From Burkholderiales bacterium (GTDB lineage: Bacteria > Pseudomonadota > Gammaproteobacteria > Burkholderiales > Burkholderiaceae_F): a DNA stretch of 5,975 nt. Below are positions 1 to 5,442 of this stretch, piece by piece. The notes under the pieces were generated by a model. That model saw nothing but the letters and a program-made list of their open reading frames with translations. It ran no database searches and was not told the DNA's origin. The first letter of the stretch is position 1; each line of letters starts with the position of its first letter. The stretch lies in assembly GCA_021205255.1 (NCBI GenBank), contig JAJPXW010000017.1, positions 1 through 5,975 on the forward strand. Direction: 5' to 3'. The position numbers and the translations under genes are program-made.

Positions 1-12
1 AGGTAAGAAATC

Positions 13-747
13 ATGAATAAAATTATATTGAAATCCATAGCCGCAGCATTGTTGACAGGCTTTGCTGTCGCTTCTATGGCCGAAGTTGTGATTACTACAG
101 GAGCTGGTTATCAGCCAATGGTTAAGGAGCTTAATGCTGCGTATGCACAAGCAGGAAACAAGGCGCTAACCGAAAACTACGGAGGCCATATCGGTCAAAT
201 GATTACGCAAATAGCTTCAGGTAGTCCTGTCAATGTAGTTATTACGGACTTGGGTACGCTAAAAGGTCTGAACGTGCCAGTTGAATTTGCTGTCGAACAA
301 CCCTTAGGCGAGACACCTTTGGTCTTTGTTTGGGGTAAGGGGACAAAAGTCGAAGGCGTAGCCGATATTGAAACTGACAAAGTCAAGACTTTTGCTTATC
401 CGGACGCCAAGGCTGCCGTCTACGGTAAAGCCGCAAAAGCATACTTGGACGGTAAGAACTTATCTGAAAAGCTTAAGGATAAGACAATTGAAGTGTCGAG
501 CGTTCCACAAGTTATTGCCTATGTGACGAAAGGGGAAGTCGATGCCGGTTTTGTTAATCGTTCGGCTGCCAGGTCTGCAAAAGATAAACTAGGAGGAATG
601 CAGGAAGTCACTGAAGGCTATCCAAAGATCGAAATGGCGGTTGTAGTGGTGAAAGGCCATGAAAACGATCCTGAAATTAAAAAATTCCTAGAGTTTCTCC
701 AAACAGAAGAAGCTAAGAAGATTCTTGACAAGCATGGCGTAAGTTAA
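13..747 (+). CDS. modA: ModA-like molybdate/oxyanion ABC transporter periplasmic substrate-binding protein
   Basis: This is the periplasmic binding protein of a molybdate-type ABC importer, 244 aa, which is normal for the family. Residues 1-23 are a signal peptide (K3 and K7, a hydrophobic core, probable cleavage after ASMA). The mature protein begins with a beta strand (EVVITTGAG). ModA-like landmarks are the YGGHIGQMITQI helix (56-67), the PVNVVITD strand (72-79), PDAKAAVYGKAA (130-141), SVPQVIAYVTKGEVDAGFV (163-181) and the C-terminal EMAVVVVKGHENDPEIKKFL segment, which resembles the YPVAVVEGHNN end of E. coli ModA. The serines that contact molybdate in E. coli ModA are not evident in the matching loops (GAGY at 30-33, GGHI at 57-60), so the ligand is uncertain: molybdate, tungstate or another oxyanion. 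An AGG at 1-3 serves as ribosome binding site for the ATG at 13. Its stop overlaps the modB start. The operon may begin upstream of the window. Confidence 0.8.
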   Translation: MNKIILKSIAAALLTGFAVASMAEVVITTGAGYQPMVKELNAAYAQAGNKALTENYGGHIGQMITQIASGSPVNVVITDLGTLKGLNVPVEFAVEQPLGETPLVFVWGKGTKVEGVADIETDKVKTFAYPDAKAAVYGKAAKAYLDGKNLSEKLKDKTIEVSSVPQVIAYVTKGEVDAGFVNRSAARSAKDKLGGMQEVTEGYPKIEMAVVVVKGHENDPEIKKFLEFLQTEEAKKILDKHGVS

Positions 748-1421
748 TGTCTAAGCTTGCTCTAGTATTTCCAATCCAGCTGACCGTAAAGGTCTGTGCG
801 GTCAGCTTCATATTGTTTTTTATAACGGCTCCGCCACTTGCTCTCTATTTTGCGAGAAGGAAAACTCTAGTGGCCAAGTGTCTACAGTTCCTAGTGACTT
901 TGCCTCTAGTATTTCCTCCAATCGCCCTGGGCTATTTGCTATTGCTTTTGTTAGGTCGGACGGGACCGTTAGGATCGATTCTTTACGATAGTTTTGGCTT
1001 TCGTATTGTCTTTAGCCAGTGGGGAGTAATTCTTGCGGCTTTTATCGCTGGTTTGCCACTAGTAGTTCAGCCCATGATCAGTTCTTTTGAAAGCAGCAAG
1101 CTAAAGGAAATTGAAGATGCGGCTTTAGTGTGTGGGGCAAGTCGCTTTAAGACCTTTTTTATTGTTACTTTGCCATTGATAAAAAACAGTGTGATTTCAG
1201 GTTTACTTCTTGGTTTAGCTAGAGCAAGCGGAGAGGTTGGCGTCACGATGATGCTAGGCGGAAATACTTCAGGCCGAACCAATACGTTGTCATTGGAAAT
1301 TTACAACTCCGTTTCTAGAGGCGATTTCGATACCGCAACGAATCTATGCATACTTTTAGCCGCCTTTGCTTTAGCTATTTATCTTCTTTTAATTTTTGTT
1401 CAATCTAAGAAAGTCTTTTGA
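747..1421 (+). CDS. modB: Molybdate-type ABC transporter permease ModB
   Basis: This is the inner-membrane channel subunit of the importer, which should receive substrate from the preceding binding protein. It has 224 aa, the usual ModB length. Hydrophobic segments lie at about 12-34, 46-70, 92-112, 137-160 and 198-218, giving five to six membrane spans. The cytoplasmic EAA loop that docks onto the ATPase is clear: EIEDAALVCGASRFKTFF (121-138), followed by the LPL turn and the ARASGEVG signature (158-165). Near the end, SLEIYNSVSRGDFDTA (182-197) matches the conserved ModB segment SLAIYxxVxxGDxxxA. The ATG shares one base with the modA stop (TAATG) and has no strong Shine-Dalgarno sequence, so translation is probably coupled to modA. 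The matching ATPase gene, modC, does not follow, although it often does in mod operons. CysT/CysW-type sulfate permeases are related, but the length and motifs favour ModB. Confidence 0.9.
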   Translation: MSKLALVFPIQLTVKVCAVSFILFFITAPPLALYFARRKTLVAKCLQFLVTLPLVFPPIALGYLLLLLLGRTGPLGSILYDSFGFRIVFSQWGVILAAFIAGLPLVVQPMISSFESSKLKEIEDAALVCGASRFKTFFIVTLPLIKNSVISGLLLGLARASGEVGVTMMLGGNTSGRTNTLSLEIYNSVSRGDFDTATNLCILLAAFALAIYLLLIFVQSKKVF

Positions 1422-1424
1422 GTC

Positions 1425-2276
1425 ATGTTCTACCTAACTGATGAATTCCTTGACAATCTCATTAAAGAGGATATTCCACTTTCCGATGTAACAACAGAGG
1501 GTATGGGAATTTCAAATAAAGCAGGCAAAATCACTTGTTTTCCAAAAGAAAAAGGAATGGTTACCGGAATTGATATCGCTCGGAAGCTATTTGAAAAAGT
1601 AGGGCTAGCAGTTAGTCACTGCGGGGTAGATGGAGAGATCTATGAAAAGGGCGAGCCTGTTCTAATAGCTACTGGAAGGGCAGAGCAAATTCATTGTGTC
1701 TATAAAGTGGCACAAAATGTTATGGAATACTCCTCTGGTATTTCCAATCGGACTTATCAAATGAGAATGGAAGCGGAAAGGGGGAATCCAGAAATAAAAG
1801 TTGCAGTTACAAGGAAGCATTTTCCCGGGGGGAAATTGATTTCCTTAATGGCGGCCACACAGGCTGGCGCAATAGTACATAGAACTGGCCTTTCTGAATC
1901 AATTTTGGTATTTGATCAGCATCGAGTCTTTGCCGAAGATATGAAATCCTCAATTGCCAAACTTAAGCTGGATGAACCTGAAAAGAAAGTGGCGATTGAA
2001 GCGGGAAGTCCTGAAGAAGGATTGGATTTTGTGAAATGGGGAGCTGACATTATTCAATGTGAAAAATTTTCGATAGCTGAAGTGAAGCACTTCGTTAAAA
2101 AGGCCAAGCTGCTTAATCCCAATCTGGTCATAAATTGTGCCGGTGGTGTGAACGCTACTAATGCTTATGAATATGCAAGTGCTGGAGTCGATGTCCTCGT
2201 AACTAGTTGGGTTTATTTCGGAAGACCTTTTGACATAAAGATGAAAATTGAAGCCTTAACGGACTCAGGCAGATAA
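1425..2276 (+). CDS. modD: ModD, quinolinate phosphoribosyltransferase-superfamily protein of molybdenum operons
   Basis: This 283-aa protein belongs to the NadC/nicotinate phosphoribosyltransferase fold. Its features fit the ModD branch found in molybdate transport operons rather than NadC itself. ModD's biochemical role is not established. An N-terminal alpha/beta sandwich (about 1-108) includes the conserved DVTTEG (21-26) and ends in KVAQNVMEYSSGIS (94-107), equivalent to the NLLQ..SGIAT helix of NadC. The barrel domain carries TRKHFPGGK (129-137) and HRTGLSESILVFDQHRVF (152-169). In NadC the same positions (TRKTTPGLR, HRxGLxD) bind phosphoribosyl pyrophosphate and quinolinate. The HRTGLSES..VF.QHR form is typical of ModD. 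Later barrel strands carry IEAGS (191-195), QCEKF (211-215) and NCAGGVNATN (237-246). It begins 3 nt after the modB stop, so it is co-transcribed. A true NadC is the main alternative, but the motif details and position argue against it. Confidence 0.85.
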   Translation: MFYLTDEFLDNLIKEDIPLSDVTTEGMGISNKAGKITCFPKEKGMVTGIDIARKLFEKVGLAVSHCGVDGEIYEKGEPVLIATGRAEQIHCVYKVAQNVMEYSSGISNRTYQMRMEAERGNPEIKVAVTRKHFPGGKLISLMAATQAGAIVHRTGLSESILVFDQHRVFAEDMKSSIAKLKLDEPEKKVAIEAGSPEEGLDFVKWGADIIQCEKFSIAEVKHFVKKAKLLNPNLVINCAGGVNATNAYEYASAGVDVLVTSWVYFGRPFDIKMKIEALTDSGR

Positions 2277-2282
2277 TAAGAA

Positions 2283-2297
2283 TGAGAATCGTTACAA
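2283..2297. promoter_or_regulatory. Possible Fur-box-like operator
   Basis: The 15-mer TGAGAATCGTTACAA matches the 7-1-7 Fur core TGATAATNATTATCA at 11 of 14 informative positions. It lies just after the modD stop and about 100 nt before the NifX-like gene. If genuine, it would link expression of the Cys-rich protein to iron. One near-match in AT-rich DNA can arise by chance, and no convincing promoter could be placed beside it; the best is TTGGCA at 2312-2317 with a poor -10. Confidence 0.3.
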
Positions 2298-2395
2298 TTG
2301 TGATGACCATTTTGGCAACACAGTTTATTCACTTGAAATTAAAATTAAAGGTTTCCACCTAACTAATTAAAGATAAACAGTTTTGGAGGTGTTAG

Positions 2396-2890
2396 ATGTT
2401 AGTTGCTGTTCCGTACGCCAATGGAGAAATTTACTCGCATTTTGGCAAAGCCCCTCAGTTCAAAATTTATAACGTGAAAGACGGGGAAGTTGTTGAGTCC
2501 TTCGTCATAGATACGGTTGGAGCAGGCCATGCGGCATTGGCAGACTTCTTGAAGAAACAGAATATCAATGTTGTAATTGCCGGTGGTATCGGTAATCCAG
2601 CTGTTCTTGCGCTTGCTGCAAATGGGATTGATGTGGTACCAGGTATTGAGGGCAATCCTGATCAAGCGTTAAGAGATCTCCTTGATGGAACATTAGTTGC
2701 CGGTGCAGTTGGATGTGGCTGTGGATGTGGAGAAGCCGAAAAAGAAGGAGACACATGCGTATGCGATGCGCATGCTGAACTGACTGGAGAAGGCTGTGGC
2801 TGCAGCACTCAAAAAGAAGATTCAAAAGAAGCCTGCAGCATTGATGAAGGCTCTAAGGGCTGTGGTTGTGGATGTTCTACTAAGAAATAA
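2396..2890 (+). CDS. NifX/NafY-type Fe-Mo cofactor-binding domain protein with cysteine-rich tail
   Basis: Residues 1-105 form a dinitrogenase iron-molybdenum cofactor (NifB/NifX/NafY) domain. The protein starts MLVAVPYANGEIYSHFGKAPQF, with the family HFGxAPxF signature at 15-22. It continues with HAALADFLKKQNINVVIAGGIG (45-66) and the GIDVVPG turn (77-83). In nitrogen-fixing bacteria such domains bind or carry FeMo-co precursors. Stand-alone versions occur widely in non-fixing anaerobes, and their role is mostly unknown. The C-terminal third (107-164) is exceptional: 11 cysteines in groups GCGCGC (106-111), CVC (121-123), GCGC (133-136), a single C147 and GCGCGC (155-160), separated by charged, probably disordered linkers. 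This suggests metal or Fe-S binding. A strong GGAGGT Shine-Dalgarno sequence (2385-2390) fixes the start. The gene lies 119 nt after modD and ends before a clear terminator, so it may be co-transcribed with the mod genes or have its own promoter. Confidence 0.85.
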   Translation: MLVAVPYANGEIYSHFGKAPQFKIYNVKDGEVVESFVIDTVGAGHAALADFLKKQNINVVIAGGIGNPAVLALAANGIDVVPGIEGNPDQALRDLLDGTLVAGAVGCGCGCGEAEKEGDTCVCDAHAELTGEGCGCSTQKEDSKEACSIDEGSKGCGCGCSTKK

Positions 2891-2894
2891 TTTG

Positions 2895-2922
2895 ATAGGT
2901 CAGACCTATTAGTTCTAATAGG
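2895..2922. repeat. Two overlapping perfect inverted repeats
   Basis: ATAGGTC (2895-2901) and GACCTAT (2903-2909) are perfect inverted arms around one base. CCTATTAG (2905-2912) and CTAATAGG (2915-2922) are perfect 8-nt arms around TT. The two palindromes share the CCTAT element, so only one hairpin can form at a time in RNA. They sit between the stop codon of the NifX-like gene and its terminator. Confidence 0.6.
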
Positions 2923-2937
2923 AAAATTTAATTTTGA

Positions 2938-2967
2938 GCCTGAGAGTACTCTCCTCAGGCTTTTTTA
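2938..2967 (+). terminator. Rho-independent terminator after the NifX-like gene
   Basis: A GC-rich stem GCCTGAG (2938-2944) / CTCAGGC (2954-2960) encloses a 9-nt loop and is followed directly by a run of seven T (2961-2967). It ends the plus-strand mod/NifX-like block. It lies between convergent genes and may also weakly stop minus-strand transcripts from the MarC-family gene, but the run of bases on that side is less uniform. Confidence 0.88.
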
Positions 2968-2977
2968 TTTCAAGCTA

Positions 2978-3607
2978 CTATTTAAATAAGTTACTTTCTT
3001 GTAAAGCTTTGATCATGAAATAGCCGGCACCATCAAAGATCATTTGAGCTGACATAGCAGATAAAATAAGTCCAGTCAGTTTGGCCATAATCGATATGCC
3101 AGTTTTTCCAAGTGCTTTTTCAATAAATCTGGAAAGCCAAAGCAAAATCCCAACACAAATAGAAGCACCAAGAATAGCAACATAACCGATTAACTGATCG
3201 GAAACATTTGTTAGATCGCCACCATAAACCATGATGGCACCAATTGAAGCTGGTCCTAAAGTAATAGGTATTGCCATAGGCACGATAGCTAGCGTACTAG
3301 CTGAGCCGTCAATTTTAATTTTCTGTGGATCGCCATTGATCATCTCTATCGCGGACAGGAATAGCACTGCTCCAGTACCTATGCGGAATGCCGGTAAGGT
3401 GATTCCAAAAACGCTGAAAATATAAGATCCGAAAAAAAGAAGAATAGCGCTAGCTATTGCAACAGAAATGGTTACACGTATTGCTAGTGCGTGCTTTTCC
3501 TGAACTGTACTATCCTTAGTAACAGAAAGAAAAACCGTCATGACAAAAGGCGGTGTCATTAAAAAGAAAATTTTTACAAAAAGCGCAAATGCATCTGTAT
3601 ATTGCAT
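2978..3607 (-). CDS. MarC family integral membrane protein
   Basis: This is a 209-aa inner-membrane protein of the MarC family, whose members run about 200-220 aa with six predicted membrane spans. Family features in order are an N-terminal LFVKIFFLMTPPFVMTVFLS (9-28), in place of the usual F..LF.I..P.G..P.F; FGITLPAFRIGTGAVLFLSAIEM (67-89), the conserved second-repeat start; AIVPMAIPITLGPASIGAIM (107-126), matching the hallmark AIVPLAIPLLAGPGAI; and the C-terminal IMAKLTGLILSAMSAQMIFDG (173-193). Substrate and physiological role are not established for the family, and the old link to multiple antibiotic resistance has not held up. The gene converges on the mod/NifX-like block, so the two sets are probably functionally unrelated. 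The start is supported by AGGAG at 3613-3617 (minus-strand sense), 5 nt upstream of the ATG. That ribosome binding site is partly inside a palindrome. Confidence 0.88.
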   Translation of the reverse strand: MQYTDAFALFVKIFFLMTPPFVMTVFLSVTKDSTVQEKHALAIRVTISVAIASAILLFFGSYIFSVFGITLPAFRIGTGAVLFLSAIEMINGDPQKIKIDGSASTLAIVPMAIPITLGPASIGAIMVYGGDLTNVSDQLIGYVAILGASICVGILLWLSRFIEKALGKTGISIMAKLTGLILSAMSAQMIFDGAGYFMIKALQESNLFK

Positions 3608-3613
3608 TTATGA

Positions 3614-3630
3614 CTCCTAAGATTTAGGAG
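3614..3630 (-). promoter_or_regulatory. Palindrome overlapping the ribosome binding site of the MarC-family gene
   Basis: CTCCTAA (3614-3620) and TTAGGAG (3624-3630) are perfect 7-nt inverted arms separated by GAT. Read on the minus strand, the second arm carries the Shine-Dalgarno core and the first carries a CCTCCTAA that resembles the 3' end of 16S rRNA. It could be an RNA hairpin that hides the ribosome binding site. Equally, because the predicted transcription start falls near 3626, it could be a DNA operator at the promoter. Confidence 0.5.
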
Positions 3631-3632
3631 GA

Positions 3633-3660
3633 ATTTTAACATTTAAGAAAGATGCACCAA
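3633..3660 (-). promoter_or_regulatory. Probable sigma-70 promoter of the MarC-family gene
   Basis: On the minus strand, TTGGTG (3655-3660) and TAAAAT (3633-3638) are separated by 16 nt, a reasonable -35/-10 pair. It lies 25 nt upstream of the start codon and immediately upstream of the palindrome, with transcription predicted to start near 3626. The assignment rests on consensus similarity only. Confidence 0.45.
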
Positions 3661-3829
3661 AATAGGCATATGGATAAAAATGCTCATTTCGGAAAAAATT
3701 AGCGCATTAAGGCTTTTCGAGCTCTTTAACCCCCAAGAAATAAAAATCATTCTAAATACTAAGTTTAGGGGTTTTGAAGTCGTAAAACGGCAAAATTTAT
3801 GAGTAGAATTCGTTAGCTTTTGAATTTGC

Positions 3830-3856
3830 GAGCACTTCTAAAAATCCCAAGTGTTC
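3830..3856 (+). promoter_or_regulatory. Possible 5' UTR hairpin before the outer-membrane protein gene
   Basis: GAGCACTT (3830-3837) and AAGTGTTC (3849-3856) can pair over 8 bp with one G-U pair around an 11-nt loop. The hairpin ends 6 nt before the weak AAGG ribosome binding site (3863-3866). It could affect translation or mRNA stability. A plausible upstream promoter is TTGAAG (3774-3779), but no good -10 was found, so this is tentative. Confidence 0.3.
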
Positions 3857-3875
3857 AATCCCAAGGCCAAACATA

Positions 3876-5111
3876 ATGAACAAGCCATTGAAAAATATAA
3901 CTACAACACTGTTTGTAACGGTGATGGCTGCCCTCCTTCAGAGCACGCCAACTTATGCGGCAGAAGAGCCGTCTGCCTTAGATACGACATTACCTGCCAC
4001 TAAAGTACCAGAGTGGGGATTCTCTCCAGAAGAAACTAAGGAGGCCGAAGAAGGGCCGATTGAAACAACGGGAACCTACAATAGATGGTTCCCTATTTTT
4101 GGTCAATGGGCAGTAGACCACGGAGCTGACTTGCCTTCGCCGTTTGGAATCCAGCTGAACTACATTGACATTCGTCAGGGCATTAACGTTGAGGCGTTGA
4201 GTTTTGGCGGACTTTCTGGAACATCCCTCATCAATACTTTTCTTACTGATGAGGTTCTGAAAAGCACTACCGATAACACCTATAACATAATAGCTAATGT
4301 GCTTAAAGAATATGCGCCTGATCTAAGTCAATATGCATCTGCCAAAACGCTTGAATTCCTATTTAAGTACAGTCCCGATACTGTCCGCACTCTTGCAACG
4401 CAGCTTGTTGATAGTATCGATTTAGGTAGTCTTTTCGACATTGATGTAGGCAAAACGCGTCAAAAATCGCACACTGATAGCATAAGGTTAGACGCCTGGG
4501 TGTTTCCGTTTTTAAATATTTATGGAATGTATGGAAGAACTAGAGGACATACAAATTCAGTTGTTAATGTAGGATCTTCCGTTCCGTTAATTGATAGTTT
4601 ACTTAAGAATTACGTCGGCCAAAACATTGGTTATGAGTTAGACCTAAAAGGCAATACCTGGGGACTTGGTGCAGTTTTGGCTGGAGGGTATAAAAACGTC
4701 TTTGCTTCTTTGGACTTCAATTACAGCTGGACTAGATTGAATGTTGTCCATGGAAATATTGACGCATTCGTGTTTGAACCCCGGGTCGGTTACCAGTTCC
4801 ATTTGCCTGGATGGCAGAAGATCTACTGGCCTGAAAGTACGCTTAGTGTTTGGTTGGGCGCAATGTACCAGGACGTAAAGCAAAGTTTTGGTGGGAATCT
4901 ATCTAACCTAAAGTTTACTGGTAACCTTCAAACCCTCGATAATTTGCTAAATCCAGGAGATGAGAGCTTCCACGTGGAACAACGACTGAAGAATCCTTGG
5001 AATATGCTTGCTGGTTTTCGTTGGGACGTTGGTAAACACTTTGCTGTTACAGCAGAGTGGGGCTTTATTCATAGAAATAGCTTCATGATTGCAGTCGAGG
5101 GTAGATTCTAA
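3876..5111 (+). CDS. Predicted outer-membrane beta-barrel protein of unknown function
   Basis: This 411-aa exported protein is predicted to sit in the outer membrane. Residues 1-28 form a signal peptide (basic start, hydrophobic LFVTVMAALL, cleavage after TYA). An acidic, proline-containing linker (29-64) follows. The first likely strand is LPSPFGIQLNYIDIRQGI (86-103). Alternating-residue strands with aromatic girdles fill the C-terminal half: SIRLDAWVFPFLNIYGMYGRTRG (202-224), TWGLGAVLAGGY (261-272), VFASLDFNYSWTRL (275-288), AFVFEPRVGYQFHL (297-310), STLSVWLGAMYQDV (321-334) and the final NSFMIAVEGRF (401-411). The terminal Phe fits the recognition signal for barrel assembly. Residues about 113-190 instead look helical (SLINTFLTDEVLKS, SAKTLEFLFKYSPDTVRTLATQLVDSI is the core at 155-181), an apparent insert. 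The start has only a weak AAGG ribosome binding site 9 nt upstream, but the signal peptide supports it. It appears to be transcribed alone. I do not recognise a named family. Confidence 0.75.
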   Translation: MNKPLKNITTTLFVTVMAALLQSTPTYAAEEPSALDTTLPATKVPEWGFSPEETKEAEEGPIETTGTYNRWFPIFGQWAVDHGADLPSPFGIQLNYIDIRQGINVEALSFGGLSGTSLINTFLTDEVLKSTTDNTYNIIANVLKEYAPDLSQYASAKTLEFLFKYSPDTVRTLATQLVDSIDLGSLFDIDVGKTRQKSHTDSIRLDAWVFPFLNIYGMYGRTRGHTNSVVNVGSSVPLIDSLLKNYVGQNIGYELDLKGNTWGLGAVLAGGYKNVFASLDFNYSWTRLNVVHGNIDAFVFEPRVGYQFHLPGWQKIYWPESTLSVWLGAMYQDVKQSFGGNLSNLKFTGNLQTLDNLLNPGDESFHVEQRLKNPWNMLAGFRWDVGKHFAVTAEWGFIHRNSFMIAVEGRF

Positions 5112-5117
5112 ATTTTT

Positions 5118-5151
5118 GGAACCTCGGACTCGCTTAATACGAGTTCTTTCC
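5118..5151 (+). terminator. Possible weak terminator after the outer-membrane protein gene
   Basis: GGACTCG (5126-5132) can pair with CGAGTTC (5140-5146) using one G-U pair around a 7-nt loop. An outer GGAA (5118-5121) can pair with TTCC (5148-5151). Only a short T run follows (5147-5149), so termination would be inefficient. The hairpin begins 7 nt after the stop codon, where a terminator would be expected. Confidence 0.35.
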
Positions 5152-5294
5152 TATCATTTGAAGGGAGAGGGAGATATCTTCCTAGTGCCTTATTTTTTTG
5201 GAGTGAAAGAGTCCAATTTTTGATTTAATTTCAAAGAGTTCTTTTAAGAAGGGATATAGAAAAGAGATTCTTAGGCTTAAAAATTTTCAATTTC

Positions 5295-5335
5295 TTGTTC
5301 TACTCAAGTCTTTTCTGTGCTATATTGCCTCCCTC
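5295..5335 (+). promoter_or_regulatory. Probable promoter of the tRNA-Leu gene
   Basis: TATATT (5321-5326) is a good -10 element. It is followed by a GC-rich discriminator (GCCTCCC, 5327-5333), typical of stable-RNA promoters under stringent control. The best -35 candidate, TTGTTC (5295-5300), is 20 nt away, which is longer than ideal, so the -35 placement is uncertain. Transcription would begin near 5333, about 13 nt before the mature tRNA. Confidence 0.45.
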
Positions 5336-5345
5336 GATTTAACGG

Positions 5346-5430
5346 GCCGATGTGGTGGAATTGGTAGACACACCATCTTGAGGGGGTGGCGGGGAGACTC
5401 GTGCGAGTTCAAATCTCGCCATCGGCACCA
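5346..5430 (+). tRNA. tRNA-Leu, anticodon GAG
   Basis: This is a complete class II tRNA. The acceptor arms GCCGATG (5346-5352) and CATCGGC (5420-5426) pair fully, followed by discriminator A and an encoded CCA (5428-5430). The D-loop AATTGGTAGA has the expected GG. The anticodon stem CCATC/GGTGG (5373-5377/5385-5389) has one T-G pair and encloses the loop TTGAGGG, with GAG at 5380-5382, reading CUC and CUU. The long variable arm, CGGG-GAGA-CTCG (5390-5401), is a 4-bp stem with a GNRA loop. The T arm is GCGAG-TTCAAAT-CTCGC. It corresponds to E. coli leuU in anticodon and overall sequence. An encoded CCA is usual for gammaproteobacteria. Confidence 0.98.
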
Positions 5431-5442
5431 TAAATCGTTGTG

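Noticed and set aside
195..386. 63-codon minus-strand ORF inside modA
   Set aside because: Antisense shadow with no ribosome binding site or recognisable domain.
1067..1282. 71-codon minus-strand ORF inside modB
   Set aside because: Antisense shadow of the conserved EAA-loop region of the permease.
2399..2825. Three minus-strand ORFs and their His/Leu-rich products opposite the NifX-like gene
   Set aside because: They are shadows of a gene with clear family motifs, a strong ribosome binding site and a terminator. The odd His/Leu composition comes from the repeated Gly-Cys codons read backwards.
2396..2890. Idea that the NifX-like gene marks a nitrogen-fixation island
   Set aside because: No nifH, nifD, nifK, nifE, nifN or nifB-like gene is in the window, and stand-alone members of this domain family are common in organisms that do not fix nitrogen.
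3231..3425. 64-codon plus-strand ORF inside the MarC-family gene
   Set aside because: Antisense shadow of conserved membrane segments; no family match.
3728..3773. AACCCC / GGGGTT inverted repeat in the spacer before the outer-membrane protein gene
   Set aside because: Only 6 bp with a loop of more than 30 nt and no associated T run; not convincing as a terminator or operator.
4644..4883. 79-codon minus-strand ORF inside the outer-membrane protein gene
   Set aside because: Antisense shadow of the barrel strands; no independent support.
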